Below are positions 54,950-63,871 of a DNA stretch of 64,000 nucleotides, piece after piece (position 1 is the first letter of the stretch; each line of letters starts with the position of its first letter). The stretch is from Roseovarius sp. TE539 (GTDB lineage: Bacteria > Pseudomonadota > Alphaproteobacteria > Rhodobacterales > Rhodobacteraceae). Under the pieces are notes generated by a model. That model ran no database searches. It was given only the letters and a program-made list of their open reading frames with translations, and was not told where the DNA came from. Position numbers and translations under genes: made by a program. The stretch is taken from contig NZ_QNGB01000003.1 of assembly GCF_003298505.1 (NCBI RefSeq), positions 163,497 through 227,496 of the forward strand, in the 5' to 3' direction.

Positions 54950-55411
54950 CTATGGCTCATTGTGATAGGCTTCGCTCACCGCCGGCGAAGCAGCCAGACA
55001 GGCATTCAAAATAGTAAGGGAATGCTGCATAAGCACGGTACTTCGTTCCGGCTCAAACCACCGGCCATTAAACTTACCGCCATGAAAAAGGTTGTTCCTC
55101 ACGCGGCGCACATAGATCAGCAGCCTGTCGGACTGAAGATCAGTCTGCGGTGTTGACGCGCTCCATCCCAGAACGCCGCCTTCGACGATCTGCTTTTTCG
55201 GTGGATTAGCGAGCATATAGGCGATTGCTTCCGCGAATTCCTCGCTTGCCGGCTCTTCGAAGCTCGCGGCAACGGACTCGGAAAACCTGCGCCAGTTGGC
55301 TTTCGCTTCGCCCTCACCCTTGTGAAATTCAGCAGCCTTCAAAGCATACTCGAAGCGCGCGAAGGTCTTGAAGAGTTCTGCGGCGAGTGCGTGCGGGTCG
55401 TTACCGGGCAT
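54950..55411 (-). CDS. Small HEPN-motif protein coupled to short Argonaute
   Basis: 153 residues, all-helical. A HEPN RNase motif RNNLFH occurs at Arg105-His110 (RNxxxH), preceded by FARFEYALKAAEFHKGEGEA and followed by a helix (SLTILNACLAASPAV), the usual HEPN layout. HEPN proteins with this motif often cut RNA as homodimers. Its ATG (55411) shares a base with the stop of the Argonaute gene (TGATG), so it is translated with it. Function here is unknown: effector RNase, sensor or inhibitor are all possible. No antitoxin-like MNT partner is seen. Confidence 0.75.
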   Translation of the reverse strand: MPGNDPHALAAELFKTFARFEYALKAAEFHKGEGEAKANWRRFSESVAASFEEPASEEFAEAIAYMLANPPKKQIVEGGVLGWSASTPQTDLQSDRLLIYVRRVRNNLFHGGKFNGRWFEPERSTVLMQHSLTILNACLAASPAVSEAYHNEP

Positions 55412-56871
55412 CAGATGTATCGCCTGTAATCAGAACTCATGGACTGCCCTTCACCGATATATTTGAGGACCTCGCCGACCTTGCGTGCAGCCCTAATCGG
55501 GATGGGTAGCCGTTGGTTCATCTGCGTCGAGTTCCAGTTGATTTTGGTCAGGGAAAAGACCTCCTCGGCGAGCTGGCTGATTGTGCTATCGCAGCTTTCG
55601 TGCGGACAGAGTAGTAGCGGCCGCGGGTCGTAGAGACCGGGATATGTGCCGTAGTACGGGATGCTACCGTTCGTATAAAGAAGACCGCGACCGCCGAAAT
55701 CGACGAACGTCCCGCGCAGCACCGGATAATTCCCGTCACGCAGAATTTTGACCGAAGCGGACTCCTGGATCCAGACCAGATCTCTGAGCTCGGTTCCGGC
55801 TTCCTCAAGCGCCTTCAGGACACCTTCCGCCTCTTCTTCCCGGAAACGCGATGTCTTGAGCAAGAACACGCGTGCCGGAAAGTTCTTGTGGTGGTTCTTG
55901 TATTGCGAGAGCGCCTTCGAAATAAGATCGTAGGCATCGTTGAAGGTCATGAAAGGGTGACGGCCACGGCTCTCTGTCTGGGCGCGCCTGCCCTTGAGAA
56001 TGAAGCCGCGCCCGCGCTCATCGAACATCTGCGCGGCGCTTGTGAAGAGCTGCTGGCCGCCGGCCTCACGGTAGAAGCTGATACCGACATAGCAGGCCGT
56101 AAATTCGCCTTCGCGAGCCCTGCGGCGCCAGGGAATGCGCCCCGTGCCCTTATAGTAAAGCGTAGTGAGAAGGTTCCAGCTCCGTCCCGCCTGGTCCTGG
56201 ATATCGCGGGCCTTGCTCTCCTTCACCTTCTGCGAAAATTTGGCCTTATCGTCGATGACGTCCTCCCAGACAATCTGCACCGGAAAGCTCAGCCCCATCG
56301 CCCGAGCCTTGAGCATGCCCCGAAAGTTGGGGGCATCGGAACCGCTGCTGTCCTCTCTTTCGGTCGAGCTCTTGGCATCGACCTTCGCGCTCCAGACGCG
56401 CTCGATCAAGCTGACCGGCAGGGCGACAATCGCGACGTCCGGGCTGTGACTGCTCTCATCCAGGGTCTCGAGTTGCGTGATGATGTCGTCGACAGCCATC
56501 TCGACGGCTTTCTTGTGATCAGGCTCCTTCCTGATCCTTTCGATCCGACTTTGGGGCAAAGCGAATGATGCCTCCTCGCTGATCTCGAACCGGCAGTTGA
56601 ACGGGTTGGCGTTGCCCAGCCCCGGAAAATCTGGATGCAGGTTCGGGTGTTTGGCCGACTTGCCCGCAAAGCCTGCCGTTGCGCCCGCGAGAAATCTTCC
56701 CGTGTCCTCGACGGTCTTAGCGCTGCCGACCACGCCGATCTTGATCACATCACCGAGCGGCGCCTGCAGCGGACCGGCCTCGACCAGACCGAGCCGCGGG
56801 TCCGGATGGTGATGCTTGTCGCCAAACTCCAGCTCCGGCTCGGCGAGGATTTTGCTTTCGAAATTCATCAT
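55411..56871 (-). CDS. Short prokaryotic Argonaute (MID-PIWI), catalytically inactive
   Basis: 486 residues. A MID-like half (about 40-235, [13 protein letters not shown]) and a PIWI half (about 255-475) with no PAZ or N domain. PIWI landmarks: YVGISFY at 261-267, where active enzymes have a catalytic Asp in place of Ser265; LLKTSRF at 337-343, the typical HKTSRF-like substitution of short pAgos; and the C-terminal [25 protein letters not shown] (445-469). It would bind guide RNA and target DNA without slicing and pass activation to the partner DREN-APAZ protein. ATG 56871 overlaps the DREN-APAZ stop (ATGA). Identification is from motif memory, without a search. Confidence 0.88.
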   Translation of the reverse strand: MMNFESKILAEPELEFGDKHHHPDPRLGLVEAGPLQAPLGDVIKIGVVGSAKTVEDTGRFLAGATAGFAGKSAKHPNLHPDFPGLGNANPFNCRFEISEEASFALPQSRIERIRKEPDHKKAVEMAVDDIITQLETLDESSHSPDVAIVALPVSLIERVWSAKVDAKSSTEREDSSGSDAPNFRGMLKARAMGLSFPVQIVWEDVIDDKAKFSQKVKESKARDIQDQAGRSWNLLTTLYYKGTGRIPWRRRAREGEFTACYVGISFYREAGGQQLFTSAAQMFDERGRGFILKGRRAQTESRGRHPFMTFNDAYDLISKALSQYKNHHKNFPARVFLLKTSRFREEEAEGVLKALEEAGTELRDLVWIQESASVKILRDGNYPVLRGTFVDFGGRGLLYTNGSIPYYGTYPGLYDPRPLLLCPHESCDSTISQLAEEVFSLTKINWNSTQMNQRLPIPIRAARKVGEVLKYIGEGQSMSSDYRRYI

Positions 56872-58190
56872 ATTGCGAGCCTTTCCTGGTCGGTGCTCTC
56901 CTCCGCCTTCTTTTTCGGAGAGCCCCAAACGTCCTCCGGCACCCGCGAATCCAGAGTGATCTGCGGCGGCTCGGTAAATGCGAGGCACGGTTCTTCAGCC
57001 TGCTCAGGCGCGAAGAGATCGTCGCTGGCCCGCTCGTTCTGGGTCAGAAACCTGTGCCACATGATGACCTGCCCGCGCAGCGACCCGCTGTTATCCAGCC
57101 GCTTCTTGCCTGACAGAAGCGCGTGCGGATACGAGTGTGGCGTAAAGCCGTTGGTTGTGAAGTAATAAGTCGGGGTGATGACCAGGTACCACTGATCGCC
57201 GAGCACCTCGAAGCGCGGCACGAAGGCGTGGTGACGGACATAGGCAACCTGTCCCTCGTCCTTCTTACTGGTCACGACATTGACGACGTCGGCATGCGTC
57301 TTGTTCTTCGCTGACTCGTAATAGAACCGTCGCGGCGTGTCGGCAGCGAGTGCTCTGAAATAGAGCAACGCGTTCTCCTTGTGCCAGTTCAGATCGGCAC
57401 GGACCTGGTGCCTGAGCGCGTTCTTGAGGAGATACGCAAAATGATGCTGCTCGTTCAGGTCCTCATGGAAGGCGAGGTAATTCGTCTCCACGGCCTCAAC
57501 CTGATCGAGATCGACGATCTCCCGGCATGGCGATGTTCTCGGGTCGTGGAACGACCAGAACGAACCGCCGCGGATCACCCAGTCGAAGCGCGCGGGCTCG
57601 TCGCTGTCCAGAAGCAGCGCCGTCGCCTTGCGCCCCGAATACGGGGTCGACGCCACGTAGATTTCCGGCGGCAGAATGAGTGGCAAGATGTTGACCAGCG
57701 CCTCTTCGCCGTCGCCCAGCGGGGGTACGTAGTAGCCGGCGCCGACCTTCGGCACAGTCAGCGCGGCGAGGCGGTCGATGGCATTCCTGTCGAGGACGTC
57801 CTGCTGCTTGTCGAACTGCAGCCGTCGGTCCTCCGCGCTGACGCCGCGCGGAACTTCCTTCCAGTAGAATGTCTCATCGGAGCGGCGGTAGAGAACGATG
57901 ATGACAGGCAGGTTTGACGGCCGCCAGTATTCAAGGTCCTTACTCCTGAGTAGATAGGTGAAGCCTTGGTCCGTCTCGGCCGTGTACTTCGCCTCCTCAG
58001 TCGCCTTGACCTGCACGGCAATCATCTGCGCCCGCGGCTTCCCGTCGATCATCACTTCGGCGATGCCGTCGATGCCGGCCTCGAGTCTTCCGCGGCCGTC
58101 GAACTGAAAGCCCATGTCCAGAAAGCGGCGACGCACCGCCGCCTCGCCGATCTCTCCGAGCATCTGGTTTGGAGTGAGAATCTTGGTCAT
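56868..58190 (-). CDS. DREN-APAZ effector nuclease of a SPARDA system
   Basis: 440 residues. The N-terminal DUF4365/PD-(D/E)XK nuclease domain (about 8-150) has [14 protein letters not shown] with Glu13/Glu16, Asp41 in AGIDGIAEV and Q-x-K at 60-62 in [10 protein letters not shown], the core of DREN. The remaining ~230 residues (to about 400) fit the APAZ domain that docks on short Argonautes ([39 protein letters not shown]). In characterised SPARDA systems target recognition by the Argonaute activates DREN to cut DNA and RNA indiscriminately, causing abortive protection against plasmids and phage. First gene of the operon; no Shine-Dalgarno is visible. Confidence 0.87.
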   Translation of the reverse strand: MTKILTPNQMLGEIGEAAVRRRFLDMGFQFDGRGRLEAGIDGIAEVMIDGKPRAQMIAVQVKATEEAKYTAETDQGFTYLLRSKDLEYWRPSNLPVIIVLYRRSDETFYWKEVPRGVSAEDRRLQFDKQQDVLDRNAIDRLAALTVPKVGAGYYVPPLGDGEEALVNILPLILPPEIYVASTPYSGRKATALLLDSDEPARFDWVIRGGSFWSFHDPRTSPCREIVDLDQVEAVETNYLAFHEDLNEQHHFAYLLKNALRHQVRADLNWHKENALLYFRALAADTPRRFYYESAKNKTHADVVNVVTSKKDEGQVAYVRHHAFVPRFEVLGDQWYLVITPTYYFTTNGFTPHSYPHALLSGKKRLDNSGSLRGQVIMWHRFLTQNERASDDLFAPEQAEEPCLAFTEPPQITLDSRVPEDVWGSPKKKAEESTDQERLAI

Positions 58191-58238
58191 GGCACCAAGT
58201 ATAGGACATTTGCGGAACGCTGCACATCATATTGTGCA
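58191..58238 (-). promoter_or_regulatory. Putative leaderless promoter and operator of the SPARDA-like operon
   Basis: On the minus strand TATACT (58203-58198) is a good -10 box and lies seven bases before the ATG at 58190, so the transcript would begin at or next to the start codon. A 17-base spacer leads to TGTGCA (58226-58221), half of a perfect inverted repeat TGCACA-N6-TGTGCA (58221-58238). A repressor bound there would cover the -35. Confidence 0.55.
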
Positions 58239-58246
58239 CTGTCCCG

Positions 58247-58540
58247 CTACGTGGACCTGGACACTCCTGCCTCACACCGTTCCGGCGGCCAGTACGGCCT
58301 CGGGACCGCCGAGGGGGGCTCGGCGTAGCCGAGCCATTCGGATCTGCGGAACGGAACGATCCACTGCGCGAACGAAACCTCCGGGACCGACCGTTCGTGG
58401 TCGCCATGGAAGGCAAGCTCCCCATCGCGACGCAGGGCCAGCAGCCCGTCGAGGAACAAGCGCCGAAACAGGCCGAACAGCAGCCCCTCATCAGAATTCC
58501 AAAGCCGCCGGCGTTCGACCCCGAACGCCTCGCCCCGCAT
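58247..58540 (-). pseudogene. IS91-type transposase fragment
   Basis: The minus-strand frame includes LFRRLFLDGLLALRRDGELAF, HGDHERS, and FAQWIVPFRRSEWLGYAEPP. This matches the middle of IS91/IS801-family Y2 transposases, where the block reads like RRLFLDGLxALHxxGxLAFFGDL then APLRRxEWVVYAKxPFGG. Both ends are missing and the frame breaks after AEPPSAVPRP, so it is a decayed remnant. Evidence of past mobile-element activity next to the defence operon. Confidence 0.65.
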
Positions 58541-58925
58541 GCGGCCTAAATCTCAGACACGTCGTTTGCGACATCGCTGTGCAGGTGTCTTAAGTAATCA
58601 AGCCGCTTTCAGGTCGGCGGTCCCAACCGGGTGATTACAGAATAAGGCACCTTTGCAGCGAACTTCCGCTGTCCGCCCAGGTGACGGGCGTAGCTTCCGG
58701 CCCTGACCGGTCATTTAAGGCCGCAGGGCGCCGCTGCGGCGAGGCCTTTCATACCGGACTTTCGCTGCAGGCGCGAGATCGAGCATACGGCGAATTGGCA
58801 ATGTGCAGACCTGCCCGGTTGTATTTGCCGGTGCTCGAATTCCAGTGCGAAGGAGTATCCAGTAATAAATCATCCATCCGTCCTTACTGATTCCCCGCGC
58901 CTGAAATTCCAGCTATTTCAGGTTT
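58541..58925. other. Intergenic DNA without recognisable gene (385 bases)
   Basis: Between the IS91 fragment and the antiporter gene. Short frames only. Contains GC-rich inverted patches (such as GGCCGCAGGGCGCCGCTGCGGCGAGGCC near 58720-58748) but no identified promoter. Probably more mobile-element debris plus the antiporter promoter. Confidence 0.55.
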
Positions 58926-61463
58926 ATGGATATCGTTCTCGTCACCACTGTCATCGCGTCCCTGTTCCTCGTCATCGGGGCGGCGGAGCCGCTCGCCGCG
59001 CGCCTGAAGTTGCCCTACAGCGTGATCCTCGCCGTTCTGGGCGTGCTGATCGGGGCGGCGGCGATCTTTTTTCTGCGGACGGAGCTGACCGATGCGCTCA
59101 ACCCCGTGGCCGAGGCGATCCTGGGGTTACCGATCCGGTCCAACGTCTTCCTCTATGTTTTCCTGCCGACGCTGCTTTTTCAGGCAACGCTGGGGATGAA
59201 CCTGCGCCGGATGCTCGACGACTGGGTGCCCATCCTGGTGCTCGCCGTCGTCGCCGTGGTGGTGGGGACGCTGAGCGTCGGCTACGCGCTGTCCTGGGCG
59301 AGCGCGCTGCCGCTGGCGGCGTGCCTCTTGATCGGCGCGATCGTGTCCACGACTGATCCCTCGGCGGTCGTCACCATCTTCCGCTCGATCTCGGCGCCGC
59401 GCCGGCTCGCGCGGATCATCGAAGGCGAGAGCCTGCTGAACGACGCCGCGGCCATCGCGCTCTTCGGCCTGTTCATGGGCTTCGTCATGCTGGGGATGCC
59501 CGATCCCGACCTTGGCGCGGCGCTGGCGCGCTTCCCCATCCTGATCGTCGGCGGCGCATTCACGGGCTGGCTGGCGGCACGGGTGGCGGTCTGGGTCATG
59601 GCGCTGTTCTCGCGCCACGAGCTGGCGCAGATCTCGATCTCGGTCGCTCTGCCCTACCTCGCCTATATCGGGGCCGAGCAGAGCATCGGCGCCTCGGGCG
59701 TCATCGCCGTGGTGGCCGCTGGACTGACGCTGAACCTGACCGGACCGGGGCGCCTGCCGCCGCAGGCCTGGACGAACCTGCGCGAGCTCTGGGACGTGCT
59801 GGCGCATTGGGCCGGGGCGCTGATCTTCATCCTTGCTGCGCTGCTGATCCCGCGGCTGCTGGAGGAGGTGCGCGTCGGGGATTTCGTTCTGGTCGGCGTG
59901 GTGATCCTCGCCGCCATCGCCGCGCGCGTGGTGATCCTTTGGGGGCTTCTGCCGCTCCTGACCGCGCTCAGGCTCTCGCCCGCGGTCGAGCGCCCCTACC
60001 GCGTCGCGATCCTCTGGGGCGGCCTCCGGGGCGCGGTGACGCTGGCGCTGGCCCTCGCCGTGACGGAAAGCTTCCGCGTGCCCGACGGCATCCAGCGCGT
60101 GGTGGCCATCCTGGCCACCGGCTTCACGCTCCTCACGCTGATCGTGCAGGGCACCACGCTCAGGTGGGTGATCGGCAGGCTGGGGCTCGACCGGCTCTCG
60201 CCCATCGACGAGGCGCTGTCGCGGCAGGTCGTCGCCGTGGCGCTGCAGACCGTGCGCGAGGACGTGGCGCGCACGACCGAGAATTACGAACTGAGCCACG
60301 ACACCGTGCGCTCGGAGGCCAAGCGCTTCGGCGAGCGGCTGGAGGCGGCGGTGAAGTCGGCCGAGGACAGCGCGGACATCCTCGACCGCGATCGTGTCAC
60401 GCTGGGCCTGATCGCACTGGCCGGCCATGAGCGCGACACGATCCTTGCCCGCGTGCGGGAGCGGACGATTTCGGCGCGGATGGCCGAACAGGTCCTGTCA
60501 GACGCCGACCGGCTGATCGAGGGCACCCGCAGCCAGGGGCGCAGCGGCTACAACCGCGCCGCGCGGCGCAGCGTCGCCTACGGCCGGGGGTTCCGCATCG
60601 CCGTCGTGCTGAACGGCCGTCTGCGCCTGTCGGGGCCGCTGGCGCGCATGACCGCCGACCGGTTCGAGCTTCTGCTCTCGCAGCGGCTGATCCTGCGGGA
60701 TCTCGGCGCCTTCATCGACGGTCGCATCCGGCGCATTCACGGAAAGCGCGTGGCGGAGCTGCTGCACGAGTTGCTGGCCCGCCGGATCGAGATGGTGGAG
60801 ACCTCTTTGGAGGGGCTACGCCTGCAATACCCGGGCTATGCCGAGGAACTGGAACGCCGGTTCATCCGGCGCACGGCGCTTCGGCTGGAGGAGCGGGAAT
60901 ACACCGCGATGCGCGAGGACGGGCTGATCGGCGCCGAGGTCTACACCACGTTGATGCAGGACCTCGATGCGCGCAGGGCGGTCGCCGAGGAACGTCCGCA
61001 TCTCGACATCGCGCTCCAGCGGGCCGAACTGGTCCGGCAGTTCCCGCTCTTTGCCGAACTCGACAATGCCGTGCTCAAGCGCCTCGGTCGTGCGCTCCAG
61101 ACGCGCTACGTCAACGCCGGCGAGGTCATCATCCGCAAGGACAGTGCTGCGAAAAGCGTGTTCTTCATCGCCTCGGGCGCGGTGGAGATCGAGGCCGCCG
61201 GCCAGACCTGGCGACTCGGGCGGGGCGAGATGTTCGGGCAGATGGCGATCCTGCTGCAAAAGGCCCGCCGCGCCGAGGTGCGCGCCATCGCGCCCTCGAC
61301 GCTGCTGGTGCTCGACGAAGCGCGATTTCGCCGCCTGCTGGAGCGCAGCGAGGCTCTTCAGGATGCCGTCCGCGCGAGCGCCGGGAAACGCGGGGTCGAC
61401 CCGGCCCAACTGTTCGACGGCACGAACGTCGTGCGCCCGCCAGAAGACCGAACGTCGGGGTAA
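58926..61463 (+). CDS. CPA1-type Na+/H+ antiporter with cytoplasmic cyclic-nucleotide-binding domain
   Basis: 845 residues. About 12 transmembrane segments in the first ~415 residues with NhaP/NHE motifs: FLYVFLPTLLFQATLGMN, STTDPSAVVTIF (the DPSAVV box), EGESLLNDAAAIALFG (the ND motif) and LWGGLRGAVTLALAL. A long helical cytoplasmic region follows (about 430-690), then a CNMP-binding beta-roll (about 695-800: FAELDNAVLKRLGRALQTRY, GEVIIRKDSAAKSVFFIASG, RGEMFGQMAILLQKARRAEV). The layout resembles eukaryotic SOS1-like exchangers. Codon use is GC-rich, unlike the adjacent SPARDA genes, so it came from another source or event. Confidence 0.9.
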   Translation: MDIVLVTTVIASLFLVIGAAEPLAARLKLPYSVILAVLGVLIGAAAIFFLRTELTDALNPVAEAILGLPIRSNVFLYVFLPTLLFQATLGMNLRRMLDDWVPILVLAVVAVVVGTLSVGYALSWASALPLAACLLIGAIVSTTDPSAVVTIFRSISAPRRLARIIEGESLLNDAAAIALFGLFMGFVMLGMPDPDLGAALARFPILIVGGAFTGWLAARVAVWVMALFSRHELAQISISVALPYLAYIGAEQSIGASGVIAVVAAGLTLNLTGPGRLPPQAWTNLRELWDVLAHWAGALIFILAALLIPRLLEEVRVGDFVLVGVVILAAIAARVVILWGLLPLLTALRLSPAVERPYRVAILWGGLRGAVTLALALAVTESFRVPDGIQRVVAILATGFTLLTLIVQGTTLRWVIGRLGLDRLSPIDEALSRQVVAVALQTVREDVARTTENYELSHDTVRSEAKRFGERLEAAVKSAEDSADILDRDRVTLGLIALAGHERDTILARVRERTISARMAEQVLSDADRLIEGTRSQGRSGYNRAARRSVAYGRGFRIAVVLNGRLRLSGPLARMTADRFELLLSQRLILRDLGAFIDGRIRRIHGKRVAELLHELLARRIEMVETSLEGLRLQYPGYAEELERRFIRRTALRLEEREYTAMREDGLIGAEVYTTLMQDLDARRAVAEERPHLDIALQRAELVRQFPLFAELDNAVLKRLGRALQTRYVNAGEVIIRKDSAAKSVFFIASGAVEIEAAGQTWRLGRGEMFGQMAILLQKARRAEVRAIAPSTLLVLDEARFRRLLERSEALQDAVRASAGKRGVDPAQLFDGTNVVRPPEDRTSG

Positions 61464-61465
61464 CG

Positions 61466-61933
61466 TCAGTCCAGGGTCGCGTCGAATTCAATGATGCTGC
61501 GTCCGTCGTCTGTCGTCGGCGCGACGATGATTTTCGCGTTGGTGATGCCCGGGCCGGAAAACTCGATCGACCGGTCCAGCAGGTCGTCGGCGCCCTGCGT
61601 CACGGGATATCCGTTGCCGCTCAGGCTTTCTTCCCAATCCGCAAAGAGTGCCTCCACATCGGCGCCCGTCGTGATGGAGAAAATTCGCACGGTCGAGCCG
61701 ATGGCGCGGTCCGTGATGACCTCCGCATCGTCCGGGATCGCGAGCACGTCGGGAATCCAGTCCTGCAGGTGCTCGTCGGCGTAGACGACCGCCGAGGCGG
61801 CCAGCACGAGCCACGCTGCAACAAGCGCGTCTTTCAAAGGCAGGCGCGGGAAAACTGCGCGCAGGCTGGCGACGGCTGCTCCGAGGCCAGTGGGAAGGAA
61901 AGGGGTCGCGGGGGTGCAGGTCATCGCTGTCAT
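61466..61933 (-). CDS. Hypothetical exported or anchored protein
   Basis: 155 residues. An N-terminal hydrophobic helix (about 34-51, LKDALVAAWLVLAASAVVYA) is followed by a soluble domain (EHLQDWIPDVLAIPDDAEVI, VRIFSITTGADVEALFADWE, ITNAKIIVAPTTDDGRSIIEF). No known family. Lies between the antiporter and the ATPase and is in line with the ATPase, 58 bases after its stop is reversed (it is downstream of neither gene's start). Confidence 0.65.
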   Translation of the reverse strand: MTAMTCTPATPFLPTGLGAAVASLRAVFPRLPLKDALVAAWLVLAASAVVYADEHLQDWIPDVLAIPDDAEVITDRAIGSTVRIFSITTGADVEALFADWEESLSGNGYPVTQGADDLLDRSIEFSGPGITNAKIIVAPTTDDGRSIIEFDATLD

Positions 61934-61990
61934 GAACGGAAAGCTATCTGACCTGCGGACATGTTCAAGGTCGCCGGCGCATTTCCGCTG

Positions 61991-63871
61991 CTATCCTGCC
62001 GCGGCACCATTGGCGGAGCGGAAGGCCAGCCGCATCTGCTTTTCGGTCTCGATCAGCCCGAAAAAGACGACGCCGATTGCGACGATAAGCAGCCCGTCGA
62101 ACAACGGCACGGCTTCGGTTCCGAACACGGCCTGAAGCGGCGGCATATAGGTGACGGCGAATTGGACCGTGGTGACAGCGATAACGCAGGCCCAGACCAC
62201 CCGCGTTCCCCGTGCCGCCGCCCAAGTGAGAGATGTTCCGTGAATATTGCGAATGAAGAAGAGGTGGAAGATTTCGAGGACCACAAGCGTGTTCATTGCC
62301 ATGGTCTGAGCGAGCGGAACCGAGTAACCCTTTTCCGTCGCATAGTAATACATGCCGAAGACGGCGACGAGAAACAGCGTCGACACAAGCACGATGTGCC
62401 AAACCAGCCCACCGGTCAGCAATGGCTCATCGCGGGGACGCGGCGGGCGGCGCATGGTGCCGGGCTCGGACGGTTCGAAGGCGAGGGCGAGCCCCAACGT
62501 GATCGCCGTGACAAGGTTGATCCACAGGATCTGCACCGCCGTGATCGGCAGGGCCATGCCGGCAAAGAGCGCCACGATGATCGTCATCGCCTCGCCCGCG
62601 TTTGTGGGCAGCGTCCAGCTGATGACCTTCTTGATGTTGTCATAGACGGTGCGCCCCTCGCGCACGGCGGCGGCGATCGAGGCGAAGTTGTCGTCCGCGA
62701 GCACGAGCTCGGCAGCCTCCTTCGCCGCCTCACTCCCCTTGAGTCCCATGGCGATGCCGGCATCGGCGCGCTTTAGCGCGGGCGCGTCGTTCACGCCGTC
62801 GCCTGTCATCGCGACGGTCAGCCCGCGCGACTGAAGGGCGGTGACGAGGCGCAGCTTGTGAGCGGGAGAGGTGCGCGCGAAGATGTCGGTCTGCACCGCT
62901 GCCTCCGCGAGCGCGGCATCGTCCATCGCTTCAAGATCGGCGCCGGTCAGGACGCGGTCATGGTTTTTGAGGCCGATCATGCCTGCAATCGCCCGCGCGG
63001 TGGCGGCATGATCGCCGGTGATCATCTTCACGCGGATGCCGGCGGCGTGGCACTCCGCCACCGCCTCTATGGCCTCGGGGCGCGGCGGGTCGATCAGCCC
63101 GATCAGTCCGATGAGCGTAAGTCGCCCCTCCAGATCCGCGGTGTTCAGGATCGTGTGCTCCTGGGGCACCGCCCGGGCCGCCACGGCGATCACCCTCTGC
63201 CCCTCGGCTGCCAGATCCTCCACCATCTCGGTCCAGTGATCCGCGTCGAGTGGCTCGGACCCGCCATCAGCGGCGCGCTGATCGGCACAGAGCGCCAGCA
63301 CCGCCTCCGGCGCGCCCTTGACGTGGATGCAGGCGCGATCTTCGTGGTCGTGGTGGAGGACGGCCATGTACCGATGGGCGGTGTCGAATGGGATCGCATC
63401 GGTGCGGGTCCAGTGCCGGAAAGGCGCGCCTCCCTCGCGGGTGATCTTTCCGGCGAGCGCCATCAGCGCGCCCTCCATGGGATCTCCCTCGACTCGCCAA
63501 CCCGCCTCATGGGCGTGCAGCATTGCGTCGTTGCAAAGCCCCGCAGCCCGCGCGAATTCCATCAGCACGGCATGGTCATCGGGATGTACGTCGGCCTCGC
63601 GCCAGCGCACCGCGCCCTCGGGCGCATAGCCATTCCCGCCGACGGAGTAGATATGCCCCGCCGCAGCCAGAGACGCCACCATCATCTCGTTGCGGGTGAG
63701 CGTGCCGGTCTTGTCGGAGCAGATCACCGAGACGGAACCCAGGGTCTCGATCGCGGGCAGGCGACGCACGATGGCATTGCGTCGCGCCATGGCCTGAACG
63801 CCTACCGCAAGGGTGATCGTGAGCACCGCAGGCAGACCCTCGGGGATGGCCGCAACCGACAGGCCGACAAC
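61991..63871 (-). pseudogene. Cation-transporting P-type ATPase, 5'-truncated
   Basis: About 626 codons of a P2-type ATPase. Phosphorylation loop ICSDKTGTLTRNEM, nucleotide domain with HVKGAPEAVL, hinge VKMITGDH and AMTGDGVNDAPALKRADAGIAMG, then about six C-terminal helices (NAGEAMTIIVALFAGMALPITAVQILWINLVTAI). Homology continues upstream through SVAAIPEGLPAVLT to codon 63871-63869, where it stops abruptly; an in-frame TAG lies at 63877-63875. The actuator domain and the first ~250 residues are absent, so the protein cannot be functional. GTG 63826 is only a nominal start. Likely original substrate Ca2+, Na+ or K+. Confidence 0.85.

Noticed and set aside
54517..54960. 147-codon minus-strand frame and overlapping plus-strand frames
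   Set aside because: Arg/Ser/Pro-rich with no domain signature and overlaps the HEPN gene end; judged decayed or non-coding DNA.
54950..58540. CRISPR array or Cas genes linked to the defence operon
   Set aside because: No regularly spaced repeats and no Cas motifs in this region or the rest of the window.
59127..60428. 433-codon minus-strand frame in the antiporter gene
   Set aside because: Shadow rich in Asp/His/Arg/Gln; antisense to well-defined transmembrane helices.
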